Numbered from the stretch's first letter, positions 1 through 8,807 are shown. The stretch: DNA of 22,467 nt from Solibacillus sp045640265 (GCA_045640265.1 JAZUES010000281.1:1-22467); one strand, 5' to 3'. Translations and numbers: made by a program. The notes: generated by a model not told the origin, from the letters alone.

Positions 1-1
1 T

Positions 2-187
2 GTAAACTTAGCCCCAACCGTTACAGGTGCTGTAGCTGATGGTACGGTTTATCAAGGTACAACCAATACGAACGTCCCAGTATCAGCTGGTGATCGTTTA
101 TTAATGGTATATTCTGTTGCGGGATCAGGCATTGCAACACCCGTAACGCTTGCAGGTAGTGGCACTGCAGGTATTACAATTTCTTAA
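2..187 (+). CDS. C-terminal end of a BclA-like collagen-type surface protein (5' end outside window)
   Basis: An open frame entering from the left edge ends at TAA 185-187 and encodes about 61 residues rich in Gly, Thr, Val and Ala. It contains SAGDRLLMVYSV and ends in GTAGITIS. From memory this resembles the C-terminal globular domain of exosporium collagen-like proteins (BclA type), where an AGDRLLMVFS stretch and an AGITI-type end are common. Such proteins trimerise and coat spores, with the C-terminal domain facing outward. The Gly-X-Y repeat region that would settle the identity lies outside the window. A terminator follows 13 bases after the stop, which supports a genuine gene end. The coding call is fairly secure; the family call is moderate. 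Confidence 0.6.
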   Translation, partial: VNLAPTVTGAVADGTVYQGTTNTNVPVSAGDRLLMVYSVAGSGIATPVTLAGSGTAGITIS

Positions 188-200
188 ATCTCATATAAAC

Positions 201-235
201 AAAAGTGGTAACGGAAATTTTCGTTGCCACTTTTT
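201..235 (+). terminator. Rho-independent terminator of the surface-protein gene
   Basis: A 13-bp stem (201-213 pairing with 222-234, one G-T wobble) encloses an 8-base loop. The right arm runs into five Ts. It lies just after the stop at 187, so it separates the left-edge gene from the yerA unit. Confidence 0.85.
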
Positions 236-393
236 CATGTTCTTCTGAATCACATCATCCGATAAAACATGCAAATAGTCGCTATTGTAAAAAATTGCCT
301 TATGGATACTTTGCTTTATGAAAGTGCTATGTTACGATAAAAATAGGTTCGTAAATAAATAGAATTGTATAAATTTAATAAATATTGTGTGAA

Positions 394-399
394 TATAAT
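394..399 (+). promoter_or_regulatory. Possible -10 box for the yerA unit
   Basis: A perfect TATAAT lies at 394-399, about 20 bases before the yerA Shine-Dalgarno. The matching -35 position (371-376, AAATTT) is poor. The whole 240-420 stretch is very AT-rich, so chance matches are likely. No other convincing signal was seen between the terminator at 235 and the yerA ribosome binding site. Confidence 0.3.
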
Positions 400-435
400 A
401 AATCATACAAGTTCAATTTGAAAGGAGTGTTTTTT

Positions 436-2166
436 ATGCCGGAAATTAAATGGAAGATTAATGATATTCGTGAGCATGTAAGTATAATTGATGGTCATGC
501 GGCTCCTAATTTGGTGCTGAAAAATGCAAAATATCTGCACAGCATGCTAAAACAATGGGTTACGGGCAACATTTGGATTGCGGGGGACCGTATTGTGTAT
601 GCCGGAAAAGAAATGCCGATTAATGTGGCTGAAACTGAAGTAGTAGACCTTGAGGGTAAAATAGTTGTCCCAGGTTATATTGAGCCACATGTGCATCCAT
701 TTCAGTTGTATAGTCCTTATAGCTTTGCACAGTTTAGTGCACAATCAGGTACCACGACTTTTATTTCCGATAATATGACGTTTGTTTCGTTAGTTGAAAA
801 TAAAAAGGCGTTTACTATTATGGATGAGTTAGGCAAGCTACCATTTTCATTTTATTGGTGGGCACGCTTTGATTCGCAAACGGAGCTAGAAAATGAAGGA
901 GAGCTTTATTCAAATGCTTCTGTACTAAAATGGCTAGATCGTCATGACGTATTACTAGGTGGTGAATTAACAGGCTGGCCGAGATTAATGCGCGGTGATG
1001 ACCAAATGCTGTATTGGATTCAAGCAGCAAAGCATAAAGGAAAGAAAATTGAAGGACATTTACCGGGTGCCTCTGAAAAAACATTAGTAAAAATGCGTCT
1101 GTTCGGCGTAGATAGTGACCATGAGTCGATGACAATAGAAGATATTGAAAAGCGTTTATTGCACGGCTATGCAGTGACGTTACGTTATTCTTCCATTCGT
1201 CCGGATTTACCACAGTTGTTAAAAGACGTCGTAGATAAAGGGTACCAAATTTTTGACCATCTTATGATGACAACAGATGGCTCAACGCCAAGCTTCCATG
1301 AAGATGGGGTTATCGATAAATGTATTCGTGCGGCACTTGAAGCTGGCGTAAGTCCGATTGATGCTTATAATATGGCATCTTATAACGTAGCACGCTATTA
1401 CAATATGACAAATTTACACGGATTAATTGCAACGGGACGTTATGCAAATATAAATATTTTAACTGACGAATATTCACCAACGCCTGAATCGGTATTATCA
1501 AAAGGCATTTGGTTAAAGCGAAACAATGAAGATCAAAAGGCTCTACCTGCTGTTGATTTATCGGTATTTGGTGAGCTAAATATAGACTTTGAGTTATATG
1601 AATCCGATTTTCAATTTTCTATGCCAATTGGAATCGAGATGATCAATGACGTGATTACAAAGCCATATAGCGCGAAATATTTCGGCCACAATAATGTGCT
1701 ATCAACAGATCATGATGAAAGTTATTTAATGCTTATCGACCGTAATGGAAAATGGCGTATTAATACGATGATTAAAGGTTTTGCATCACAAGTGAAAGGC
1801 TTTGCTTCTTCGTATTCAAATACGGGCGACATTATTTTAATCGGGAAAACGATGAAGGATATGCAGCATGCCTTTGAAGAATTGAAGAAGATGAATGGCG
1901 GAATTGTGCTAGTAGAAGATGGACAAGTCGTTTCATCTATTCCATTAACAATAGCAGGGGCACTTTATGACGGACCAGTTGATGAATTAATTCCACTTGA
2001 AGTGGCATTGAAATCTGCTCTAAAGATGCGTGGTTATCACCATAGCGATGCCATTTATACGTTACTATTTTTACAATCTACACATTTACCGTACATTCGT
2101 ATTACAACGAGAGGTATTTTCGATGTTATGAAAAATGCAGTAATGTTACCTGCTGTGATGCGCTAG
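436..2166 (+). CDS. yerA: YerA-type adenine deaminase-like amidohydrolase
   Basis: A metal-dependent amidohydrolase of the adenine deaminase (AdeC) branch, 576 residues, close to the usual 577-580. The frame is open upstream to a TTG at 385, but ATG 436 is chosen because AAAGGAGTG at 421-429 sits 6 bases before it. Visible active-site landmarks are HxH at residues 85-87 (PHVHP), EGH at 206-208, DSDHES at 226-231 and TTD at 279-281. These match the order of metal and substrate ligands in AdeC. The context yerA-yerB-yerC is the B. subtilis order, so I call it YerA rather than AdeC. The HxH is followed by PFQ, not the IESS-type stretch expected from memory of AdeC, and the TDD of AdeC is TDG here. 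The true substrate may therefore not be adenine. It is probably cytoplasmic and the first gene of a three-gene unit. Confidence 0.88.
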   Translation: MPEIKWKINDIREHVSIIDGHAAPNLVLKNAKYLHSMLKQWVTGNIWIAGDRIVYAGKEMPINVAETEVVDLEGKIVVPGYIEPHVHPFQLYSPYSFAQFSAQSGTTTFISDNMTFVSLVENKKAFTIMDELGKLPFSFYWWARFDSQTELENEGELYSNASVLKWLDRHDVLLGGELTGWPRLMRGDDQMLYWIQAAKHKGKKIEGHLPGASEKTLVKMRLFGVDSDHESMTIEDIEKRLLHGYAVTLRYSSIRPDLPQLLKDVVDKGYQIFDHLMMTTDGSTPSFHEDGVIDKCIRAALEAGVSPIDAYNMASYNVARYYNMTNLHGLIATGRYANINILTDEYSPTPESVLSKGIWLKRNNEDQKALPAVDLSVFGELNIDFELYESDFQFSMPIGIEMINDVITKPYSAKYFGHNNVLSTDHDESYLMLIDRNGKWRINTMIKGFASQVKGFASSYSNTGDIILIGKTMKDMQHAFEELKKMNGGIVLVEDGQVVSSIPLTIAGALYDGPVDELIPLEVALKSALKMRGYHHSDAIYTLLFLQSTHLPYIRITTRGIFDVMKNAVMLPAVMR

Positions 2167-2193
2167 TTCAAAAACAAAGGGGAGAACATCTTG

Positions 2194-3252
2194 ATGAAAC
2201 GAAAGCTATTTATTGCAGCAATTTTAAGTGCAGCCGTAGTTGCAGGTTGCTCGGATAAAGAATCAGTAGAAGAAGCAATTGTTGAAGTTGAGAAAGAACA
2301 AGGGACGGATGGAAATATTATCGTAGCGGAAGCAGATGAGTTACCATTTGTTACACCATTTACAGGGGAACATGTGGCAGAAGAGGCAACGATGCGTCCT
2401 GTTTTAGTCACGATGAATAACCATCCAAAAGCTCGTCCACAGTCAGGACTTGCGCAGGCAGATGTTGTGTATGAAATGCTTGCTGAAGGGGACGTGACAC
2501 GACTTTTAGCATTGTACCAATCGGAGTTACCAGAAACGATAGGACCAATCCGTAGTGCGCGAAATTATTTTATCAATATTGCCAAAGGATTAGATGCATT
2601 TTACATCGCACATGGCTATAGCCCAGAAGCAAAATCGATGCTAGATAAAAAAGTAGTGGATCATATAAATGGCATGCAATATGATGGCACGTATTTCAAG
2701 CGTTCTTCAGAGCGAAAAGCTCCACATAACTCTTATATGACAGGTGAAAGCGTATTAGCAGGTGCAGAAAAAGTGGGAACTTCACTACTTTATCAGAAAA
2801 AAGTATCTTATCCATTTTATGATGGCGCAGATAGTGTTAAAATAGGAATACAGGCTAATGAAGTAGCGATTAAGTATAGTAATAGTGGTTCATTTAATAG
2901 CCACTATGTTTACGATACACAAACGAATCGCTATACTAGATTTTCAGCAAATGTACAAACAGAGGATTATGTAACGAAGCAGCCAATCGAATTAGCGAAT
3001 ATTTTATTTTTTGAAATGCCACACCGTGTAATTGATAGCGAAGGTCGACGTGATATTACGATTACAGGTGGCGGTAATGCATATGTTTTCCAAGCGGGAA
3101 CAATGCGTGAAGTTAAATGGAAAAATGTAGATGGACTGTTAATTGCTATTGAGGAAGATGGATCTGAAGTGAAATTAATACCAGGAAAAACTTGGATTCA
3201 TTTTGTTCCGACATCCCCAGGATTAGCATCGTCTGTTACCTATATAGAATAG
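2194..3252 (+). CDS. yerB: DUF3048 lipoprotein YerB
   Basis: A membrane-anchored lipoprotein of the DUF3048 family whose molecular role is unknown. The N-terminus is a classic lipoprotein signal: MKRK, a hydrophobic stretch, then lipobox VAGC with the lipidated Cys at residue 19. An acidic linker follows (about residues 20-55). The DUF3048 core then shows RPVLVTMNNHPKARPQSGL, ADVVYEMLAEGDVTR and IGPIRSARNYF. The end of the protein (KTWIHFVPT) is also typical. Start ATG 2194 has AAAGGGGAG 9 bases upstream; a TTG directly before it (2191) is an alternative that adds one residue. It begins 27 bases after yerA with no terminator between, so the two are probably co-transcribed. It is expected on the outer face of the cytoplasmic membrane. 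Confidence 0.9.
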   Translation: MKRKLFIAAILSAAVVAGCSDKESVEEAIVEVEKEQGTDGNIIVAEADELPFVTPFTGEHVAEEATMRPVLVTMNNHPKARPQSGLAQADVVYEMLAEGDVTRLLALYQSELPETIGPIRSARNYFINIAKGLDAFYIAHGYSPEAKSMLDKKVVDHINGMQYDGTYFKRSSERKAPHNSYMTGESVLAGAEKVGTSLLYQKKVSYPFYDGADSVKIGIQANEVAIKYSNSGSFNSHYVYDTQTNRYTRFSANVQTEDYVTKQPIELANILFFEMPHRVIDSEGRRDITITGGGNAYVFQAGTMREVKWKNVDGLLIAIEEDGSEVKLIPGKTWIHFVPTSPGLASSVTYIE

Positions 3253-3270
3253 AGAGGAAAGGTGAGCTAT

Positions 3271-3585
3271 ATGCAAATTGAAAAGATTCGCGGACATCAA
3301 ACAGAGCAATTATTTAAAGCGGTCCTAGAATTAAATGATATTGAGGAATGCTATAAATTTTTTGATGATTTATGCACAATCAGTGAAATCCAATCATTAG
3401 CACAGCGTTTTGAAGTTGCACATTTACTACGTCTAAAGAAAACGTATGAAACGATTAAAAAAGAAACAGGTGCTTCAACAGCAACTATTTCGCGCGTTCG
3501 CCGTTGCTTTGATTATGGGAATGATACGTACGATGAGATGTTAGGACGTCTTTATCCAGAAGAAAAACCATTTACATCAAAGTAA
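3271..3585 (+). CDS. yerC: YerC/YecD family TrpR-like DNA-binding protein
   Basis: A small all-helical DNA-binding protein of the YerC/YecD family, related in fold to the tryptophan repressor TrpR. It has 104 residues from ATG 3271. The frame extends to a GTG at 3262, but AAAGGTG at 3258-3264 fits ATG 3271 with 6 bases of spacing. The protein then begins MQIEKIRGH, like B. subtilis YerC. The core ECYKFFDDLCTISEIQSLAQR and the helix-turn-helix TGASTATISRVRRC are the family hallmarks. No ligand or operator is established for this family. Last gene of the yerABC unit, 18 bases after yerB, followed by a terminator at 3623. Confidence 0.9.
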   Translation: MQIEKIRGHQTEQLFKAVLELNDIEECYKFFDDLCTISEIQSLAQRFEVAHLLRLKKTYETIKKETGASTATISRVRRCFDYGNDTYDEMLGRLYPEEKPFTSK

Positions 3586-3622
3586 TAACGCTCACCGTTT
3601 AAATAAACAAAGAGCCATACAT

Positions 3623-3660
3623 AAAAGACTGGGCAAATTCACTCGCTCAGTCTTTTAATA
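3623..3660 (+). terminator. Rho-independent terminator after yerC
   Basis: A 12-bp stem (3623-3634 with 3645-3656, one G-T wobble) around a 10-base loop, with A residues leading and a T tract trailing. It is 37 bases beyond the yerC stop and separates the yerABC unit from pcrB-pcrA-ligA-camS. Confidence 0.85.
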
Positions 3661-3682
3661 TTTTAACGAATTTAGTTATACT
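3654..3682 (+). promoter_or_regulatory. Candidate sigma-A promoter for pcrB-pcrA-ligA-camS
   Basis: TTTAAT (3654-3659), a 17-base spacer and TATACT (3677-3682) make a plausible vegetative promoter. The -35 box overlaps the T tract of the preceding terminator. It is the best candidate between the terminator and pcrB and would give a leader of about 100 bases that contains the repeat-like element at 3719-3753. The -35 is weak, so the call is tentative. Confidence 0.4.
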
Positions 3683-3718
3683 GATGAAAGAAAAACTAAA
3701 AATATTTAATTAAACACT

Positions 3719-3753
3719 GAGTTGATTGGAGTGTAGGTTCAACTCCTGCGGAA
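3719..3753. repeat. Degraded copy of the Bacillaceae GTTGATTGGAG...ACTCCTGCGG intergenic repeat
   Basis: The stretch has GTTGATTGGAG at 3721-3731 and ACTCCTGCGG at 3742-3751. These are the two conserved halves of a dispersed intergenic repeat I remember from many Bacillaceae and Planococcaceae genomes. Only the left end of the element seems present; the usual long GC-rich remainder is missing. A perfect 7-bp inverted repeat is formed by GAGTTGA (3719-3725) and TCAACTC (3739-3745). It would lie in the pcrB leader if transcription starts near 3689. The match is from memory. Confidence 0.45.
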
Positions 3754-3792
3754 ATCTCAAAATTAAAATAGATGAATAAGGTGGAAATGAGT

Positions 3793-4485
3793 ATGGATTA
3801 TTTAAATTGGCGCCATGTATTTAAGCTAGACCCTGCAAAGGAAATTTCAGAAGAAGCGTTAGAGCAAATTTGTGAATCCGGTACGGACGTTATTTTAGTA
3901 GGTGGTACGGATGATGTGACACTTGATGGCGTTTTGGATTTATTAGTACGCGTAAGACGTTTTTCAGTGCCAATAGCGCTTGAAATTTCAAATTTAGAAA
4001 GTGTTACACCGGGCTATGATTATTACTTTATTCCTTCTGTATTAAACAGTACGGATACAAAATGGGTGAAGGATCTCCATCATGAAGCGATTAAAGAATA
4101 TGGAGATATTTTAATTTGGGAAGAGCTTGTTGCAGAAGGGTATTGTGTATTAAATCCAGATTGCAAAGTGGCCCAAGTGACAAGTGCAAAAACGGATCTT
4201 TCAGAAGATGATGTTATTGCATACGCACGTATGGCTGAAAATTACTTCAAGCTACCCATCTTCTATTTAGAATATAGCGGTTCGTATGGAGATGTTGAAA
4301 TGGTAAAAGCAACTGCAGAAGTTTTAGAACATACGAAGTTATTTTATGGTGGCGGAATTACATCTGTAGAGCAGGCCAAAGAAATGGCAGCTTACGCAGA
4401 TACCATAATTGTTGGTAATATTATTTATGATGATTTAAAAGCGGCACTAAAAACAGTAAATGCAGTGAAAAATACAGTCAAGTAA
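3793..4485 (+). CDS. pcrB: Heptaprenylglyceryl phosphate synthase PcrB
   Basis: PcrB transfers a heptaprenyl chain from heptaprenyl diphosphate to sn-glycerol-1-phosphate, giving an archaeal-type ether lipid precursor at the membrane. The protein has 230 residues, about the family size (228 in B. subtilis), and a TIM-barrel pattern. The HVFKLDP motif places the phosphate-handling Lys at residue 11. YFIPSVLNS lies at 78-86, IFYLEYSG at 156-163, the phosphate-binding YGGGI at 185-189 and IIVGN at 205-209. In-frame ATGs at 3772 and 3787 precede the chosen one. ATG 3793 is preferred because AAGGTGG (3778-3784) is 8 bases upstream and the N-terminus then aligns with known PcrB. It is followed 47 bases later by pcrA, the classic pairing from which the name comes. 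Confidence 0.93.
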   Translation: MDYLNWRHVFKLDPAKEISEEALEQICESGTDVILVGGTDDVTLDGVLDLLVRVRRFSVPIALEISNLESVTPGYDYYFIPSVLNSTDTKWVKDLHHEAIKEYGDILIWEELVAEGYCVLNPDCKVAQVTSAKTDLSEDDVIAYARMAENYFKLPIFYLEYSGSYGDVEMVKATAEVLEHTKLFYGGGITSVEQAKEMAAYADTIIVGNIIYDDLKAALKTVNAVKNTVK

Positions 4486-4532
4486 GATATAATTTAAGAA
4501 CGAATGTTCTCTTTGGATAGGAAGGTGCAAAA

Positions 4533-6794
4533 ATGGAACACATAGCAAAAAATTTACTAGTAGGCATGAACCCGCAGCAAGCTGAGGCGGTAAAAACAAC
4601 AGAGGGCCCATTACTTATTATGGCGGGTGCTGGCTCAGGAAAAACGCGTGTGTTAACGCACCGTATTGCGTATTTAGTCGTTGAACGTCAAGTGTATCCG
4701 TCAAAAATTTTGGCGATTACCTTTACAAATAAGGCCGCACGCGAAATGCGCGAGCGTATTGACGGTATTTTAGGAACTGGGACAACGGAAAGTATGTGGG
4801 TATCAACATTCCACTCCATGTGTGTCCGTATTTTACGTCGCAATATCGACCGTATTGGTTTTTCAAAAAGTTTCTCCATTTTAGATAGTTCGGACCAATT
4901 AACCGTAGTTAAAAATATTTTAAAACAAGACAATATTGACCCGAAAAAATATGACCCACGCGCGATATTAAATACAATTAGCTCAGCAAAAAATGAGTGT
5001 ATTACATCGAAAGAATTTGAAGCGAATATGAACCCGCACAATCCGTTTGAAAAGATTGCCGCACAAGTTTATAACGGCTATCAAAAGCGCTTAAAGCAAA
5101 ATCAAAGCTTAGACTTTGATGACCTGATTATGCTAACAATTCGCCTTTTTAAGGAAGCACCAGATGTATTGGAATTTTATCAAAATAAGTTTCAATATAT
5201 TCATGTGGATGAATACCAAGATACGAACAAAACCCAGTATATATTGGTACAAATGTTGGCGAAAAAGTTCCGCAATATTTGTGTTGTAGGGGATTCGGAT
5301 CAATCGATTTATCGCTGGCGCGGCGCGGATATTACGAATATATTATCGTTTGAAAAAGATTATAAAGACGCAAAAGTGATTATGCTTGAGCAAAACTATC
5401 GTTCTACAAAACGCATTTTACAAGCGGCAAATAGTGTCATTGAAAATAATAAAAATCGCTACAAGAAAGTGCTACGAACTGATAACGATGAAGGCGAAAA
5501 AATTCAAGTTTATAAAGCTGGTAATGAGCAAGACGAAGCACAATATGTTGTGCGTACCATTCAAAAGTTGATGAAAGATGAAGATTACAAGCTAAATGAT
5601 TTTGCAATTCTTTATCGTACCAATGCACAATCACGTGTGATGGAGGATGTGCTTGTAAAATCAAATATGAACTACCAAATTGTTGGTGGTACAAAGTTCT
5701 ATGACCGTAAAGAAATTAAGGACTTACTCGCTTATTTACGTTTAATTTCAAATAACGATGATGACCTGTCATTAGCACGTATTATTAATGAGCCGAAACG
5801 GGCAATTGGCGCGACTTCGTTTGATAAAATGCTTGCTTACGCAGTAGAACAGGATCGTTCGATTTTTGATGCGATGAGTGAATTGGTATTCATGGGTCTA
5901 ACGGGCAAAGCAGCTGCTTCCGCAGAACGATTTTATACAATGATTCGTTCGTTAAGTGAGCGTAAAGATGAGCTATCAGTTACAGAAATTGTAGAAGAGG
6001 TACTTGAAAAATCAGGCTACCGTCAAATGCTAAAAGCGGAAAAATCAATTGAAGCAGAAAGCCGTTTAGAAAATATTGACGAGTTTTTAACAGTTACACA
6101 GGCGTTCGAAGCGCGTAGTGAGGACCAGTCCCTTGTTGCATTCTTAACGGACTTAGCCCTTGTTGCGGATATCGATTCATTAGACGAAGAAGAAAAGGCA
6201 AAGGGCACAATCATTTTAATGACAATGCACTCAGCAAAAGGCTTGGAGTTCCCTGTTGTATTCATTCTTGGATTAGAGGAAAATCTTTTCCCACACTCTC
6301 GCTCGCTTGAAAGTGAAGAGGAAATGGCGGAGGAACGTCGTTTAATGTATGTTGGCGCAACCCGAGCAGAACAACGTCTATATTTAACTTGTGCGGGGTC
6401 ACGTACGATTTTTGGACGAACAGGCTATAATGCACCTTCACGCTTTTTACGTGAAATCGATGAGGACGTGCTTGATCAAGTATCAAAAGCAAGCTCAAAT
6501 TCATATCGCGATGAGTCACTACCATTTTCATCAAATCGCTATGATCGCATGTCAAAACAGCGTTCTTTAGGAGCTGTACGAGCACCCGCTTCACAAATTT
6601 CTCGTCTAGAAGCTACAGGTGGCAATCAGTTTGCATGGAAAGTAGGCGACAAAGCATCACATGGTAAATGGGGCGTGGGGATGGTTGTTAGCGTAAAAGG
6701 TGAAGGAGACAATATGGAACTTGATATTGCCTTCCCAGCACCAACCGGAATTAAACGATTACTAGCGAAATTTGCCCCGATTACGAAAGCTTAG
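4533..6794 (+). CDS. pcrA: ATP-dependent DNA helicase PcrA (UvrD/Rep family)
   Basis: Superfamily 1A 3'-5' helicase involved in repair, rolling-circle replication and clearing of RecA and stalled RNA polymerase. At 753 residues it is slightly longer than B. subtilis PcrA (739). All motifs are visible: Q-motif MNPQQAEAV near residue 12, Walker A AGAGSGKT 31-38, motif Ia TFTNKAAREM, motif II VDEYQDTN 225-232, motif III GDSDQSIYRWRGA 253-265, motif IV QNYRST 287-292, LEFPVVFILGLEENLFPH (motif V region) and motif VI RRLMYVGATRA. The last 60 residues (694-753, including WGVGMVVSVKGEGDN) are the Tudor-like domain that contacts RNA polymerase. Start ATG 4533 has an AGGAAGGTG site 5 bases upstream. 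It is followed 15 bases later by ligA in one operon. Confidence 0.97.
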   Translation: MEHIAKNLLVGMNPQQAEAVKTTEGPLLIMAGAGSGKTRVLTHRIAYLVVERQVYPSKILAITFTNKAAREMRERIDGILGTGTTESMWVSTFHSMCVRILRRNIDRIGFSKSFSILDSSDQLTVVKNILKQDNIDPKKYDPRAILNTISSAKNECITSKEFEANMNPHNPFEKIAAQVYNGYQKRLKQNQSLDFDDLIMLTIRLFKEAPDVLEFYQNKFQYIHVDEYQDTNKTQYILVQMLAKKFRNICVVGDSDQSIYRWRGADITNILSFEKDYKDAKVIMLEQNYRSTKRILQAANSVIENNKNRYKKVLRTDNDEGEKIQVYKAGNEQDEAQYVVRTIQKLMKDEDYKLNDFAILYRTNAQSRVMEDVLVKSNMNYQIVGGTKFYDRKEIKDLLAYLRLISNNDDDLSLARIINEPKRAIGATSFDKMLAYAVEQDRSIFDAMSELVFMGLTGKAAASAERFYTMIRSLSERKDELSVTEIVEEVLEKSGYRQMLKAEKSIEAESRLENIDEFLTVTQAFEARSEDQSLVAFLTDLALVADIDSLDEEEKAKGTIILMTMHSAKGLEFPVVFILGLEENLFPHSRSLESEEEMAEERRLMYVGATRAEQRLYLTCAGSRTIFGRTGYNAPSRFLREIDEDVLDQVSKASSNSYRDESLPFSSNRYDRMSKQRSLGAVRAPASQISRLEATGGNQFAWKVGDKASHGKWGVGMVVSVKGEGDNMELDIAFPAPTGIKRLLAKFAPITKA

Positions 6795-6809
6795 GAGGAG
6801 TACAACTAT

Positions 6810-8807
6810 ATGAATGAAATCGAACAAAGAATTGCAGAGTTAAACAAGCTTCTCCATGAGTATGGCTATGCCTATTATGTGCAGGATAAACCGTTAGTAG
6901 AAGACAGTGTATATGATCAATTATTACATGAATTAATCGCGTTAGAAGAAGCAAATCCTGAGTTTATTTATCCGGATTCCCCAACGCAACGTGTCGGTGG
7001 TGCAGTGTTAGAAGGTTTCCAAAAAGTAACGCATGAAACAGCAATGCTGAGTCTTTCAAATGCCTTCAACGAAGAGGACTTACGCGATTTTGACCGTAAA
7101 ATCAATCAGGCAATCGGTGATAACTATTCATACGTTTGCGAATTGAAAATCGACGGTCTAGCGATTTCTTTAAAATATGAAAATGGCACTTTTATTCAAG
7201 GCGCAACACGTGGAGACGGTTCCGTTGGTGAGGATATTACGATGAATTTAAAAACGATTCGTGCCATTCCTCTTCGATTAAAAGAACCTGTGACAATTGA
7301 AGTGCGTGGAGAAGCGTACATGCCGAAAAAATCATTTAAAAAATTAAATGAACGTCGTACTGAAAATGGGGAAGAGCTTTTTGCAAACCCACGAAATGCA
7401 GCTGCAGGCTCTCTACGTCAATTAGATCCTAAAATTGCAGCGACCCGTAATTTATCAACATTCATTTATGCAATTGGTGGAGACGGCGAATCATACGGTA
7501 TTGATAGCCATTGGGAAATGCTTGAATACTTAGAACAGTTGGGATTCCCATCAAATAAAGAACGTGAGTATTGTGAAACAATTGAGGACGTTTTAGCGTT
7601 TATAGAGAAGTGGACAGAAGCAAGACCCAATTTAGCTTATGAAATTGATGGCATCGTGATTAAAGTAAATCGCTATGCACATCAAGACGAGCTTGGCTTT
7701 ACAGCAAAATCACCACGCTGGGCCATTGCCTATAAGTTCCCGGCTGAAGAAGTCGTAACGAAGCTTTTAGATATTGAATTAACAGTTGGTCGAACAGGTG
7801 TCATTACGCCAACTGCAATTTTAACGCCCGTGTTAGTTGCAGGATCTACGGTAAGCCGCGCATCACTTCATAACGAAGACTTAATTCGTGAAAAGGATAT
7901 TCGACTAAATGATATGGTAATTGTCCGTAAAGCAGGTGATATTATTCCGCAAATTGTTGGTGTCCTAACCGAACAACGCCACGAGGATGCGGTACCTTAT
8001 CAGATGCCAACACATTGTCCTGCGTGTAACGAAGCAGTTGTTCGACTTGAAAGTGATGTTGCTCTCAGATGTGTTAATCCACTATGCCCAGCCCAAATTG
8101 CAGAAGGGGTGAAGCACTTCGTTTCCCGTAATGCGATGAATATCGATGGATTAGGTGAAAAAGTGGTAGAGCAGCTCCTACGTGAAAATTACATTCAAGA
8201 TGTATCCAATCTTTATGAATTAACAGTAGATATGCTTGTCAATTTAGATCGTATGGGTGAAAAATCAGCGACCAATTTAGTTGAAGCACTAGAAAAGTCA
8301 AAAGACAATTCCTTAGAACGCTTATTATTTGGATTAGGCATTCGTCATGTTGGTGAAAAGGCTGCAAAAATTTTAGCAGAGCATTTTGAAACTATGGATG
8401 CATTTATGCTAGCAACTGAAGAACAGTTAAAAGAAATTCATGAAATTGGGGACAAAATGGCAGAGTCCATTGTCGCATATTTTGCAAATGAGAAAAGCCA
8501 AATTTTAATCCAACGTCTAAAAGATTTCGGCATTAATATGACGTATAAAGGAAAGAAAGTGGTGGTTGAAGTTGGTACGAATCCGTTTGCGGGAAAAACG
8601 ATAGTTCTTACAGGGAAACTTCAACAATTGACACGTAGCGAAGCAAAGGTCAAAATAGAACAGTTAGGTGGTACGGTAGCGGGAAGTGTAAGTAAAAAAA
8701 CAGACCTCGTTATCGTAGGAGAAGATGCCGGCTCGAAGCTTGAAAAAGCACAAAGTTTAGGAATTGAAATTTGGGATGAACTTCGCCTAATCGAACAATT
8801 ACTATAG
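6810..8807 (+). CDS. ligA: NAD+-dependent DNA ligase LigA
   Basis: Seals nicks in duplex DNA using NAD+, essential for Okazaki fragment joining. 665 residues, the normal length. Domains in order: the NAD-binding Ia domain (YYVQDKPLVEDSVYDQL), the adenylation domain with KIDG and the adenylated Lys at residue 113, the OB fold (VGRTGVITPTAIL near 326), a four-Cys zinc finger (C403, C406, C421, C426), helix-hairpin-helix repeats (about 440-570) and a C-terminal BRCT domain (about 590-665). The start has a strong TAGGAGGAG ribosome binding site beginning at the pcrA stop. The 15-base gap to pcrA and 18-base gap to camS show a single transcription unit. Confidence 0.97.
   Translation: MNEIEQRIAELNKLLHEYGYAYYVQDKPLVEDSVYDQLLHELIALEEANPEFIYPDSPTQRVGGAVLEGFQKVTHETAMLSLSNAFNEEDLRDFDRKINQAIGDNYSYVCELKIDGLAISLKYENGTFIQGATRGDGSVGEDITMNLKTIRAIPLRLKEPVTIEVRGEAYMPKKSFKKLNERRTENGEELFANPRNAAAGSLRQLDPKIAATRNLSTFIYAIGGDGESYGIDSHWEMLEYLEQLGFPSNKEREYCETIEDVLAFIEKWTEARPNLAYEIDGIVIKVNRYAHQDELGFTAKSPRWAIAYKFPAEEVVTKLLDIELTVGRTGVITPTAILTPVLVAGSTVSRASLHNEDLIREKDIRLNDMVIVRKAGDIIPQIVGVLTEQRHEDAVPYQMPTHCPACNEAVVRLESDVALRCVNPLCPAQIAEGVKHFVSRNAMNIDGLGEKVVEQLLRENYIQDVSNLYELTVDMLVNLDRMGEKSATNLVEALEKSKDNSLERLLFGLGIRHVGEKAAKILAEHFETMDAFMLATEEQLKEIHEIGDKMAESIVAYFANEKSQILIQRLKDFGINMTYKGKKVVVEVGTNPFAGKTIVLTGKLQQLTRSEAKVKIEQLGGTVAGSVSKKTDLVIVGEDAGSKLEKAQSLGIEIWDELRLIEQLL

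Noticed and set aside
385..435. N-terminal extension of yerA from TTG 385
   Set aside because: The extension contains the AAAGGAGTG ribosome binding site and a possible -10 box, and family members start at the downstream ATG.
3733..3749. Sequence shaped like a tRNA T-arm (5-bp stem GTAGG/CCTGC, loop TTCAACT)
   Set aside because: No matching acceptor, D-arm or anticodon arm could be found upstream, and the same bases are better explained as part of the dispersed GTTGATTGGAG...ACTCCTGCGG repeat.
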